DNA from: Trema orientale
Lineage: Eukaryota; Streptophyta; Magnoliopsida; Rosales; Cannabaceae
Assembly (NCBI GenBank): GCA_002914845.1
Contig: JXTC01000550.1
Span: 7,253-71,252 of the forward strand
Reading direction: 5' to 3'
DNA length: 64,000 nucleotides
In this document: positions 11,975-22,224 of the stretch, one piece after another
Numbering within the stretch: the stretch's first letter is position 1
Layout: every line of letters starts with the position of its first letter
Made by a program: the position numbers and the translations under genes
The notes under the pieces: generated by a model
The model's input: only the letters and a program-made list of their open reading frames with translations
Told to the model about the DNA's origin: nothing
Databases searched by the model: none

Positions 11975-12118
11975 AAGAATATATGTTTTCTGTAGAAGCA
12001 GAGCTAGATACAAGTCTACAGCAGTAAGTGATGCCATTCTTGAGCCTGGTAAATAGCTCGTCCTACACCTTAGTCTTATCAATGGCATATAACTTTCTAA
12101 AAGGAACATATAATTTAT
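11975..12118 (+). pseudogene. LOG gene fragment (exon 1 end plus intron 1 start)
   Basis: The stretch ATGTTTTCTGTAGAAGCAGA...TGATGCCATTCTTGAGCCTGG aligns with the end of exon 1 of the intact LOG gene (29376-29453), and the bases after it match intron 1 (TCTTATCAAT..AACTTTCTAAAAGGAA). Several frame-breaking differences and a stop at the old exon end make it non-coding. It was copied with its neighbourhood into 15405-15542. Confidence 0.75.
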
Positions 12119-13078
12119 AACTTATTTGTTTTAATAAAATTGCTATAATATCCCACTTTTTTTTATTATTATAATATTTTTTTTATTAGTAGTGGGACCC
12201 ACAGATTTTTTTAAATAACCTACTCTTTCTTTCTCTTTCCTCCCGTAACACCTCCTCCCCTCATTTTTTTTCTCTTTCCCTCCTCAGACACTCTCCCTCT
12301 CTCTTTGGCCAAACACTATCGCCACCACCAAGTACCGCCGACACACCTCCGACCTCCGAAGACCACCACAATCACCCGGCGTTAACTACCCGTACTGCCA
12401 ACAGCCACGAGTCGGAGTTTTGCTACCATCGGAGCTGCCGTTCGACGGAAAATACTATTTTTAATTATGGGAGCTTTTGTATTTTCGGTGAGTTTTTCGG
12501 CTGTTCCAAGGGGTGTTCTTGAACTCGTTGGATTCGTCTCGTCGAGAGGAAGCTCCATGTATATATTTCATGATCCCATTTTACCATGATTAAAAGTTTC
12601 CATTAATGAGTAATTTAAGCTTTGAGATTCAATATTTGACTTTTTGATCGGACCATTGGGTCGTATTTTTAATGTCATTTTTGGAATGTACTCATGAAAT
12701 AGTGAAGATTGATATATATATTGATTATGTTTAGTGACTGACACGATATTGAACGGCTTAGATTTTGGCTCGTTTTGTATGCCACAGGTCCAATTTTGGC
12801 CCAGACTCGAATTGGATGAATTGTATGTCTAATCTAATTATTTTAGGCGCTAAGAATTCAATATAGAGGTCTGCTTGTTGATTTGAAGCTTTGTTGATGA
12901 GTTAGTTTTTCATAAGTGAGCGATTAAGGGTTTGGAATTGGTTCCCAACTCTCTGAATGATTGTCCAACGACGTCTTGAGGTTCCAATTGCATGGTATCA
13001 CTATTCTAGTAAGTTAGGGATTCGATTACCTCTGTTTTATACCGTTTTAAATAAAACTTACTATATATATATATTACA

Positions 13079-15146
13079 TGTCACGACCCAAATCCCGGGC
13101 CAATGGCAGAAGGGGAATTTCACAATGCAAATTCATAATTTATTTTTGAAAAATTTTAGAAACTGCAATTCTTTAGAAAAACGATAACTAGTTGAAAAAC
13201 GACAGCTTCTATAAAGATTATAAAAATAGTTTAAATTGTAAATTCCTACAGTTTGTGATCACCACTAGACATAGACTGTTAATAGTAGTATTAAAACATA
13301 AACATGCATCACCATTGTCACCACAAGTAGGTATAATAGATAATACAGGCTAAATCCAATGTATGGGCCTTAAATTTTATTACAAATCCAAATGAGAGTT
13401 ACCAAGTATTTACCAATTACTAAACTAGGTAAATCCTGTAGTCCTAGTCACTCCGCTCCAGAGTTGCTCAAATCACACTGTACACCACCTGAGAAGGGAA
13501 AGACAAGGGGGAGGGGAAGGGGTGAGCATTTACATGCTCAATAGTAATTCAATTACCTTTTTAGTATGCATGCAACTTTTGAAACCTGCATGGTTAGTAC
13601 CTTTCCAAAATCCAGTTATAAAATAAGTTTACAAATATTCGAGTACAATCACCCATTCAAAAATCAAACCAAAACCAAAGTCACCATGTTCATAATCATG
13701 TTCATGTTGTACATATCATAAATCAACCAAGTATAAGTATATCTATGAGCTCTCATCCTCTCATCACAGTCCTGTAATACCTCTCGAACAGAGGTACCCA
13801 GCATCCTGACACTACCCAGAGGTGTGTCAGCAAAACCTGCGCAGGGGCCTAGGTCTCTCACCTAGCGCTGCAGCAACTCGCCAGCGATCTAAATACCATG
13901 ATGCTAAAATAGAACTCAAGTGTGTGATCCTATGGTAGGTACAACATATCATAGAGTGTGTAATAACCATGCATCAAGTATATCAAGAAATCATGCTTCA
14001 AAACTCATTTGGTATTATTCTGGGATTTACAGAAAATTGGGCAGCATAACGGCTGTATTTTCCCAAAACCAAAATTTTTAACCTGCATAAAAATCATACA
14101 AACCAATCCCAGAACAATCCAATATATTTCAACAGTTTCAAAGTCCACCAGATATCCAATCAAATCCATAAAATCCGTGAAAATCGATAATTTCAAGAAA
14201 TAGGTCATAATGCATAATTCAAAACAAAATAAGTAGAAAACTTGGTAATTGAACCCCTACCTCACCGAAATAGCTAGTCTAGGCTATCGAGTCCTCAAAG
14301 TATCGTTGATGATCGCCCGGAGGGTCGGGAACCAATTCCGAACCCTCGATCGTCCTCTTGCGAAAGGTCAACTTATCACTGGAATTTCAATTCCACGAAC
14401 GGACTTCTTCGTTGGATTCCTAGCACCCAAAATAGCTACGTTAGGCATATAACTTGCCAAATTTGAGTCCGGGTCCACACCGGACCGGTGGCACGCGAAT
14501 CGAGACAAAATCTCGACCGTCCGATCGCGATTTTTGTGTCGATCACCAAACAACACAATATATATATCAAACTTCTCCATTTTCCGAGTACATTCCAAAT
14601 ATGAGGTCAAAAACACAATCTAACGGCTGGATTGACAAATTTAAATATAAAACTCAAAATAACTCAAAATTGACAAAAATGGCAAATTTTGATCCGGACA
14701 GTATGGGATCGAGATATATATACCATGTCGAAGATCGTGAGGAGACGAGTTCAACGGGACTACTTTCACGGTGAATGGGCGCCGGAATCTTCGCCGGCGG
14801 CCAAAAATCCGTTTTGGGCCAAAACGGTTTTCTGGCGATTCCCAGCGATCGGAGCACCAGTGATGGCAGCTGGTAGCTGGCGGACGTTCGGCCGGAGCTG
14901 GCGGTGCTTCGCCGGTTGGTGGCGTGCGCGGACGGTGGCCGGAGCTGGGCGGGCGTCCTTCGGCCGAACGGAAGAAGAAAGAAGAAGAAGAAGAAGAAAA
15001 AGAAAGAAGAAGAAGAAAAAGAAAGAAGAAGAATCGGGGGGAGGGGGTGGGGCACGTGGGGGAGAGAGAGAGAGAGAAAAAGAAAATTTTTTTTTTCAAA
15101 ACTGGTCAAAAGACCAAAATACCCCTAAAAAAACTAGGTTTTTACA
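13079..15146. mobile_element. Solo LTR, probable Ty3/gypsy type, 2.07 kb
   Basis: The sequence begins TGTCACGACCCAAATCCCGG, a start common in plant gypsy LTRs, and ends TAGGTTTTTACA. It is flanked by a 5-bp target duplication TTACA (13074-13078 and 15147-15151). The empty site is preserved in the sister duplicate at about 16784-16796 (ATTACATATGATG), which proves the boundaries. It is GC-richer than its surroundings, with a purine-rich tract at 14970-15090. No internal gag/pol region or second LTR is present, so it is a solo LTR. It inserted after the tandem duplication or into one of the two copies. Confidence 0.85.
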
Positions 15147-15404
15147 TTACATATGATGACAAACATGATTTTAGAACTATTTTGAGTATATGTGATGGAA
15201 TTGAATTGTATGATATATATATATATATTAGATTGCTTTGGGACTTTTTTGAGTGTTGATTATTTTTGGATCCGTTAAAATAGGGATGTTATCTTGTGTA
15301 TCAACTTGCGGCTGCTTATGGAAGATGTAATTTAAAAATCTAAAAGGACACGTTGTAATCTTTCTAATAAAATCATGATGATGATTTCAATAATATATAG
15401 AGAA

Positions 15405-15542
15405 GGTTCATAAGAATATATGTTTTCCGTAGAAGCAGAGTTAGATACAAGTCTACAGTAAGTGATGCCATTCTTGAGCCTGGTAAATAGCTCGTCCTAC
15501 ACCTTAGTCTTATCGATGGCATATAACTTTCTAAAAGGAACA
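15405..15542 (+). pseudogene. LOG gene fragment, second tandem copy
   Basis: The sequence is the counterpart of 11975-12118: GTAGAAGCAGAGTTAGATAC...GATGCCATTCTTGAGCCTGG followed by intron-1-like sequence. It is broken in the same places as its sister plus a small deletion, so the fragment was already dead before the tandem duplication. Confidence 0.75.
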
Positions 15543-15551
15543 TATAATTTA

Positions 15552-15842
15552 AGGGCTTATAGAAATATGATCAAATTTTGGGCCCAATTTCAGTAAATAT
15601 CTCTTTGTCAAATGTTATAGCAAAATGTCCGGTATATATACTTATATACCAAGTGTAAAATTTTATATACCAAATATAAAAAATTATATACCTAGTGCAT
15701 TTCAGTAAAGTAACTAAAATTGGTAGATATGTGTATCTAACAAGTGTAAAAATATATATACCTGAACATTTAGCTATAAAATTTTAAAAGTGGATATCTA
15801 CTTAATCAAATTTATAATCTTGGTCATCCACCTAAATTTCTC
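15552..15842. mobile_element. 291-bp MULE-type MITE, copy 2
   Basis: The element starts AGGGCTTATAGAAATATGAT and ends TCCACCTAAATTTCTC. It is flanked by a perfect 9-bp target duplication TATAATTTA (15543-15551 and 15843-15851). The empty site, with one TATAATTTA followed by TAACTTATTTG, is present in copy A of the tandem duplication at about 12111-12130. Together these fix the element ends and support the Mutator superfamily. Confidence 0.9.
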
Positions 15843-16917
15843 TATAATTTATAACTTATTTGTTTTATAAAATTGCTATAATATCCCACTTTTTTTATTA
15901 TTATAATATATTTTTTTATTAGTAGTGGGACCCACAGTTCTCTTCCCCCCCGTAACACCTCCTCCCCCTCATTTTTTCTCTCTCTCCCTCCTCCCACAGT
16001 ATCTCTCTTCCTCTCTCTTTGGCGAAACACTACCGCCACCACCAAGTACCGTCGACACACCTCTGACCTCCTAAGACCACCACAACCACCCGGCGTTAAC
16101 TCCCTGTACTGCCAGCAGCCACGAGTCGGAGATTTGCTACCATCGGAGCTACTGTTCGCCAGAAAATACTATTTTTGATTACGAGAGTCTTCCGGCCGTT
16201 CCAAGGGGTGTTCTTGGACTCGTTGGATTCGTCCTGTTGAAAGAAAGCTTCATGTATATATATTTCATGATCCCATTTTACCCAGATTAAAAGTTTCCAT
16301 TAATGAATAATTTAAGCATTGAGATTCAAGATTTGACTTTTTGATCGGACTATTGGGTCTTATTTTTGATGTCATTTTTGGAATGTACTCGTGAAATAGT
16401 GAAGATTGATATATATATATATATTGACTATGTTTAGTGACCGGCACGAAAAACGATATCAAACGGCTTAGATTTTGCCTCATTTTGTATGCCACAGGTC
16501 CGATTTTGGCCCAGACCCGAATTGGACAAATTATATGTCTAATCTAATTATTTTGGGCGCTAAGAATTCAATAGAGAGGTCTGCTTGTTGATTTGAAGTT
16601 TTGTTGATGAGTTAGTTTTTCATAAGTGAGCAATTGAGGATTTGGAATTAGTTCCCAACCCTCTGAATGATTGTCTAACAACACATTGAGATTCCAATAG
16701 CATGGTATCACTATTCTAGTAAGGTAGGGATTCGATTACCTTTATTTTATACTGTTTTAAATAAAACTTACTTTATATATATTACATATGATGACAAACA
16801 TGATTTTAGAACTATTTTAGGTATATGTGATGGAATTGAATTGTATGATATATATAGAATTGCTTTGGGACTTTTTCTGAGTATTGATTATTTTTGGATC
16901 TGTTAAAATGGGGCTGT

Positions 16918-17351
16918 TATGTTGCCCATTTTCCTATAAATTATACTTAACTATTTTATTAAAAACCAGAACATTACTTGAACTTAAATTACTGTATAGC
17001 TATTTCTATACATCAATTTAGAGTACACGTGTCACAGAATCACACGTGAGTACCAGGTTAGCATCATAGGATTTTACAGTATGCACTACGGTCCCATCGA
17101 CGGTGCAGGTTCGTGAACCTGCGCGGAGTCTTCCTTCTAACTACCTTCTCATTTGGCAGGCGTAGGTAATATGGTTACCCCTCTAGATTTGGTAGGTGAC
17201 ACATGAGTGTCCCTTCTGGGTACGGGCTAGGTGTTAGGCAAACTGTATGCTACACGCAGTGCGTGCCAACATCCTAGTTTCTATTGAACTCATGGGTATG
17301 GGTGGATTTGTGTCATGTGTATGTGAGCTGATTGATTTTTGGGCATCATGC
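16918..17351. other. Non-genic stretch, possible repeat remnant
   Basis: No gene is seen. A GC-richer section at about 17030-17260 contains the self-complementary CAGGTTCGTGAACCTG (17106-17121) and resembles LTR or other repeat sequence, but no ends could be defined. Confidence 0.4.
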
Positions 17352-17378
17352 TTATATATATATATATATATATATATA

Positions 17379-17620
17379 GGTTGCCAATCCAATAGGTTTT
17401 TTTTTTTTTTACCTATGAGTAGGTATTTTTTTTAAACTGTTGGATCATCATCTAATGGTGATCCAATGGCTCTAATGAAGCGCATGAAAAGACGTACATA
17501 ATTAATGACTTTTCTCTCTCCTACCTTTTACAATAAAAAAATATATTTGTTAGATTTTCATTGGTAAAAAAAAATACCTACCCATAGGTAAAAAAAAAAA
17601 TACCTACTGAATTGGTGCCC
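17379..17620. mobile_element. 242-bp MITE inside a (TA)n microsatellite
   Basis: The left end GGTTGCCAATCCAATAGGT plus T-tract plus ACCTATGAGTAGGTA is the inverted counterpart of the right end TACCTACCCATAGGT plus A-tract plus TACCTACTGAATTGGTGCCC. This gives terminal inverted repeats of about 50 bp. (TA)n lies directly on both sides (17353-17378 and 17621-17636). A relative lies at 18346-19771, also in (TA)n. The superfamily cannot be set, because a target duplication is hidden in the microsatellite. Confidence 0.75.
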
Positions 17621-17639
17621 ATATATATATATATATAAT

Positions 17640-17827
17640 ATAATAGAATGAAAAGTACTCTTCACATCCCTCCTCATGACGAATGATGTAATAGACTTCA
17701 TAAACCTTCTCATCTTTAGAGGTTGGTGGAGCGAAAATCTTTGCTTCATAGAAAAGCTCGTCTGAGGCTTGGGTCGTCAAAGTGTACACCAATGCAGAAA
17801 CAACTTTTTTAAAAGTGAGATTCGGTT
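17640..17827 (-). pseudogene. Broken cystatin-like gene, last-exon fragment
   Basis: Minus-strand reading gives TFKKVVSA, then VYTLTTQASDELFYEAKIFA and EEYFSFYY. This closely matches the last exon of the cystatin-like genes at 8990 and 20679. The upstream exons are absent, a few residues at the loop are missing, and the 3' end stops in the (TA)n next to the MITE. It is therefore a truncated third copy in opposite orientation. Confidence 0.8.
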
Positions 17828-18345
17828 TTTCGCGCCAGATTTAGTAAATTCTCGAAAATTAACCCAATTTTTTTTTTCTGCTGCAAATCAACCTCAAAGC
17901 ACCTAAAAGCTCATGTCTAGACTATTTCTAACACTACCCATAATATTCAAAGATAAACATTACTTACCCATTTGAAGAGGAGGCATAGAGGAAGAAAAGA
18001 AGTATAGACAAATTTTATTGGGGGTAGTTAAGCCTTTTTAGGGGATATAGTCATACTTTTTGAAGAGCTTTTGAGGGAGTCATACAGTTATAATTGGATT
18101 ATATTTGGAGCATATTTAATGAAAATTTTTCAGGTTTAATGATGTGTCTCCTATGGCAAGTAATGTTAATTTACGATTGTAATTGAGTTATATTTGGAGT
18201 ATATTTAATGAAAATTTTCAAGTTTAATGGTTTGTCTCCTATGGCTAGTGATGTTAGTCTACTTCTCCCATTTTTCGAATTTTTTTCAAAGAGAAAATTG
18301 GACTGCCATTAGTCCTTTGTTAATGAATATATATATATATATATA
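17828..18345. other. Non-genic stretch between cystatin relic and MITE
   Basis: No gene is seen. It contains the 89-bp tandem duplication at 18092-18261 and ends in a (TA)n run that holds the left edge of the MITE at 18346. Confidence 0.5.
18092..18261. repeat. 89-bp imperfect tandem duplication
   Basis: The block starting AATTGGATTATATTTGGAG at 18092 recurs at 18181 as AATTGAGTTATATTTGGAG. Both run through TTTAATGAAAATTTTTC and GTCTCCTATGGC. Confidence 0.85.
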
Positions 18346-18438
18346 GGGCACTAATCCAGTAAGCATTTTTTTTTAACTATACATAGGTTTCAATTTGGCC
18401 AATGAAAATTTATCATGCACATTTTTTTATAGTAAAAA

Positions 18439-19649
18439 TGATGTAGACATGGAATACAATATATTAGGAAATTATATTATTATTATTATTTAGATTTATT
18501 ATTAGGTATTATTTAATTTTAGGTAACTAGANNNNNNNNNNNNNNNNNNNNNNNNNNNNNNNNNNNNNNNNNNNNNNNNNNNNNNNNNNNNNNNNNNNNN
18601 NNNNNNNNNNNNNNNNNNNNNNNNNNNNNNNNNNNNNNNNNNNNNNNNNNNNNNNNNNNNNNNNNNNNNNNNNNNNNNNNNNNNNNNNNNNNNNNNNNNN
18701 NNNNNNNNNNNNNNNNNNNNNNNNNNNNNNNNNNNNNNNNNNNNNNNNNNNNNNNNNNNNNNNNNNNNNNNNNNNNNNNNNNNNNNNNNNNNNNNNNNNN
18801 NNNNNNNNNNNNNNNNNNNNNNNNNNNNNNNNNNNNNNNNNNNNNNNNNNNNNNNNNNNNNNNNNNNNNNNNNNNNNNNNNNNNNNNNNNNNNNNNNNNN
18901 NNNNNNNNNNNNNNNNNNNNNNNNNNNNNNNNNNNNNNNNNNNNNNNNNNNNNNNNNNNNNNNNNNNNNNNNNNNNNNNNNNNNNNNNNNNNNNNNNNNN
19001 NNNNNNNNNNNNNNNNNNNNNNNNNNNNNNNNNNNNNNNNNNNNNNNNNNNNNNNNNNNNNNNNNNNNNNNNNNNNNNNNNNNNNNNNNNNNNNNNNNNN
19101 NNNNNNNNNNNNNNNNNNNNNNNNNNNNNNNNNNNNNNNNNNNNNNNNNNNNNNNNNNNNNNNNNNNNNNNNNNNNNNNNNNNNNNNNNNNNNNNNNNNN
19201 NNNNNNNNNNNNNNNNNNNNNNNNNNNNNNNNNNNNNNNNNNNNNNNNNNNNNNNNNNNNNNNNNNNNNNNNNNNNNNNNNNNNNNNNNNNNNNNNNNNN
19301 NNNNNNNNNNNNNNNNNNNNNNNNNNNNNNNNNNNNNNNNNNNNNNNNNNNNNNNNNNNNNNNNNNNNNNATTTATGTTTCCTGTTTCTATTAGTTTCTA
19401 GAATTTGTCTACTTTCCTAGTTGTGTCCAATTGCCTATCTATAAATAGGCTTAGCTATGTAATTGCTTTTCAGACTATGATGAATTAATAAATGATTATT
19501 GAGTTTTCTCCTCCTATGGATCTCTCTCTCTAAGTTCTTGTCTTGATTTTCTATTGCTCTTCTACCCATTCATCTGTTTCTGCCTAAATTCTATCACCCC
19601 TTGCTCTTCTACCTATTCTCTTTCTAAATTCTCATCTTATCCTACATCA
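18439..19649. mobile_element. LTR-type element (solo LTR or short LTR retrotransposon), partly unsequenced
   Basis: The ends are inverted, TGATGTAG at 18439 and CTACATCA at 19642-19649, and the flanks are AAAAA on each side (18434-18438 and 19650-19654), as in a 5-bp target duplication. The right part holds a TATA-like TATAAATAGG (about 19439) and a T/C-rich leader, typical of an LTR. Because 839 N lie inside, it cannot be told whether this is a solo LTR or a longer element. Confidence 0.55.
18532..19370. other. Assembly gap (839 N)
   Basis: All bases in this interval are N. The gap lies inside a repeat nested in another repeat, a common reason for a failed assembly join, so its true length may differ. 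Confidence 0.99.
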
Positions 19650-19771
19650 AAAAAGTAAGAAAGAGAAATAGTATTAATGATATACGTCTTTTTATGCACC
19701 TTATTATAGCCGTTAGATCACCATTAGATGACCTAGCGGCTAAAAAAAAATACCTATTGGATTCGCAATCC

Positions 19772-20678
19772 TATGTATATTATATTTATTTTGTTAACTT
19801 TTATATTTTTTTAAATTTATAATAAGTAGAATTTACCATCATAATGCTTGTAATTTACTTATTTACCATTGATATATAGTGTATATAATAACTTAAAGTC
19901 AAATCAAATACATACGCTCTTCTCATCTGCTCCATCAACAGAGAGAGAACTCATTGAGCACACTATGGAGATTTGGCTGTGGAAAACCACCAGTCTTCAG
20001 ACTTTCACTCATTCATCTCTTTTGCTTACATAATCAAGCCCCCAAACTTTTTACGTTGTAGACTCAGGTTAGTCTCAATCTCTCAATATACATTTTCTTG
20101 ATAATTTGACATGATAGATTTTAAGATTGAATTAGGCTTCTATCAATCTAGCGATTGAACCATTTGGGTCGTCTAATTATGTGGGGCTTATGTAGGTCTC
20201 ATTGTGAGCACCACATAAATAGACGGCTCAGATGGATCACTTAATTACTATTGATATACAATGGTATGTATATCACTTAATTACCACTTACGTACAATTA
20301 ATAACTAATATACCACTTATATACTACTCTTTTCAGCGTGATTTTCCTTAATGCCATTCTTTCAGCGTAATATACCACTTATACACAAAAAGGAACTGTC
20401 ACTGTTAAAAAAAAAAAAGAAAAATTTAATTGAAAAAGGAGAAGGAAAATTTTATATTCTCATAAATAATTTTTCATTTAGTTCACGAAGGACTAAATGA
20501 ATGTTCACCATAAAAGGGAATTCACCCCCGTTTAATACTACAAACCCTAGTACTATATATCTTTCTCAATTCGTCTCTATCCATGGTGTAAAAAATGGTC
20601 CTCCATTCTCTCTAAGAAAACATAAAAAATATATCCACCATAAAACAGTAGTCTTCTCAATCGATCGCATCAAAGAAG
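19772..20678. other. Upstream region of cystatin-like gene C
   Basis: AT-rich sequence with no gene. The stretch at 20540-20678 probably contains the leader of the gene at 20679. Around 20210-20350 the phrase TATACCACTTATnnAC recurs without a clear unit. Confidence 0.5.
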
Positions 20679-22065
20679 ATGTTTGGGCTTCTAGCAAAGC
20701 ATCCGTTGTTACGATCCCTACCAAAGATGAAGGTGTTTGCACCTCTGCCTTCGTTTTCGGCTTCGGCGTCTAGTCAAGGTAAGCTTTTAATTTTGGGGAT
20801 GAACACTTCTCCAAAGGAGTGATTTTTTTTTTATTATTTTATTATTGGTGTGAAAAATACAATCTTTGTGATAAAATTTATAAAATCTCTCTCTATTTTA
20901 AATTTTAGGATTGCTTTTTCATTCAAGCTATATAGCTAGGGTTGCCATTTTGATTTTAATTTTGATTTTTATGTCTTCTTCTTTCTTCTTTTTTGATGAT
21001 TTAGCCACTACCAAATTGCTCAACCTGCAGAACGTCCAAGCGAATGAGGTACCTATTAATTCTAATTTGTTTATTAATTTTGTCTGTCGTTTGTATTTGT
21101 ACCACTCGATCGTAGTATGTACACACACATATCATATGTATAAGTAATATTTCAATTTGGGTATTAATTATATGCCGATCATGAGCAGCAGCAGATGAGC
21201 CATAATGACGTTCTCCCAATCCCTACTATCCCCCCTGGTGTTACATTTCCAGGAGGTATATACATTAATTAGTTCTTACTTTACTTTTCTTTTCTGAGTT
21301 AACTCTGTGTTGCAATTTGGAATGTATGACACGGTTCTCTTTTCTTTCTGGTACGTGTGATCGACCGATGGATGAAGTTGAGGAAAGAATAAAATGTGCC
21401 CACTTGCTCCGACCAAATGAGGTTTCTTTTTTTCGATTTTTAATTTCTACTATAAACTGAATTATTATTATTGTTTTATTCTCTTATTATTATTATTATT
21501 GTCTTTTGCATCGGGATTTTTTAGTTTAAATGGCGGCGTCAGGGGCGTCGTCGTCCTACTGGTTCAGTAATTTACTTCGAGCCAGAGAACATGGTAACAA
21601 AGAAACTAGCGAGACTTGCGATATATCTTTTCAACCAAAGAGAGGTTTGTATACTATTTCCACTTTTTTTTTTTTAAAAGAAAAAAATACTAGAAATATA
21701 TTGGATGGATTAATCATACACATATTCTATTTCTAATCGATTTATATATATAATTCATGCTTCACGACCAATCTCAGGGAACGAATCTCACTTTTAAAAA
21801 AGTTGTTTCTGCATTTCGTGTACGTCATTGTTTCACCTTGAAAATCCAAGCCTCAGACGAGCTTCTATATGGAATAAGAATTGTGGCTCCATTCTCCTCT
21901 GATGATGAGAAGGATTATGAAATCTATTACCTTCGTCGTGAGGAGGAATCTGAAGAGCACTACTTTTCATTTGATTCATCCCCAGAACCAACTCCCCTAC
22001 CACTTGTAGACCCTACATGGAATGATCGCCAGAAAGCCCGGGGGGCGCCCCCTGCCACAATTTAA
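20679..22065 (+). CDS. Cystatin-like protein, gene C (six exons, 220 aa)
   Basis: Exons: 20679-20778, 21005-21048, 21189-21255, 21378-21421, 21525-21644, 21778-22065, all in frame with GT..AG borders. Residues 1-33 (MFGLLAKHPLLRSLPKMKVF...) look like an organelle presequence. Residues from about 102 give the cystatin-type helix LARLAIYLFNQRE, then FKKVVSAFRVRHCFTLKIQ and a Pro-rich tail. The QxVxG loop is RVRHC, and the conserved YEAK is YGIR, so it is further from classical phytocystatins than gene A. Exon 5 differs most from gene A (RRQGRRRPTG). Exon 3 has alternative NAG acceptors; 21189 was chosen by alignment with gene A. A broken LOG copy follows 160 bases downstream. Function is unknown. 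Confidence 0.7.
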
Positions 22066-22224
22066 GTTAATTTGCTTTTATATTTGGTTAGATGTTCTAT
22101 GGCCTATGCTACTATATATGCTTTTCAAGTGTTTAAGAGTTTTATTTATGTTTGATTCAATATTATTAAGGTAGAATCCTTCTCTTCCTTGCACAAAGTA
22201 CTGTTGTCTGTACTATCGTTGATT

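Larger units (their letters stand above)
11859..15291. repeat. Tandem duplication, copy A
   Basis: The unit begins TCTTGTGTATCAACTTGCGG and ends at GGATGTTAT. It is about 1.36 kb once the 2.07-kb solo LTR at 13079-15146 and its extra 5-bp target repeat are removed. Copy B follows directly at 15292. The unit holds a LOG gene fragment, then a block from about 12146 (TATAATATCCCAC...) to 15291 that looks like part of an LTR-type fossil, including a Pro/Thr-codon-rich stretch at 12300-12430. No intact gene is present. Confidence 0.75.
15292..16917. repeat. Tandem duplication, copy B
   Basis: This is the second copy of the unit at 11859-15291. It starts CTTGTGTATCAACTTGCGGC directly after GGATGTTAT of copy A and ends at GGGGCTGTTAT. 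It is about 1.33 kb without the 291-bp MITE at 15552-15842 and its extra 9-bp target repeat. It differs from copy A by many substitutions and small indels, so the duplication is not recent. It lacks the gypsy-type solo LTR of copy A. Confidence 0.8.
18346..19771. mobile_element. MITE of the (TA)n family, interrupted by an LTR-type element and an assembly gap
   Basis: The left end GGGCACTAATCCAGTAAGCA follows a (TA)n run. The right end, reversed, reads GGATTGCGAATCCAATAGGT. The part at 19655-19745 is the reverse complement of the interior of the MITE at 17379 (ATCATCTAATGGTGATC and AAAAGACGTA), so this is the same family. The interior is occupied by an LTR-type element (18439-19649) that includes the run of N. 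Confidence 0.65.

Noticed and set aside
14641-15156. Several overlapping open frames on both strands, up to 155 codons
   Set aside because: They come from the purine-rich GC-richer tract of the gypsy-type solo LTR. Long frames on both strands at once indicate composition, not coding.
17106-17121. Short palindrome CAGGTTCGTGAACCTG as an operator or terminator
   Set aside because: It sits in a probable repeat remnant without any nearby gene, so no function can be supported.
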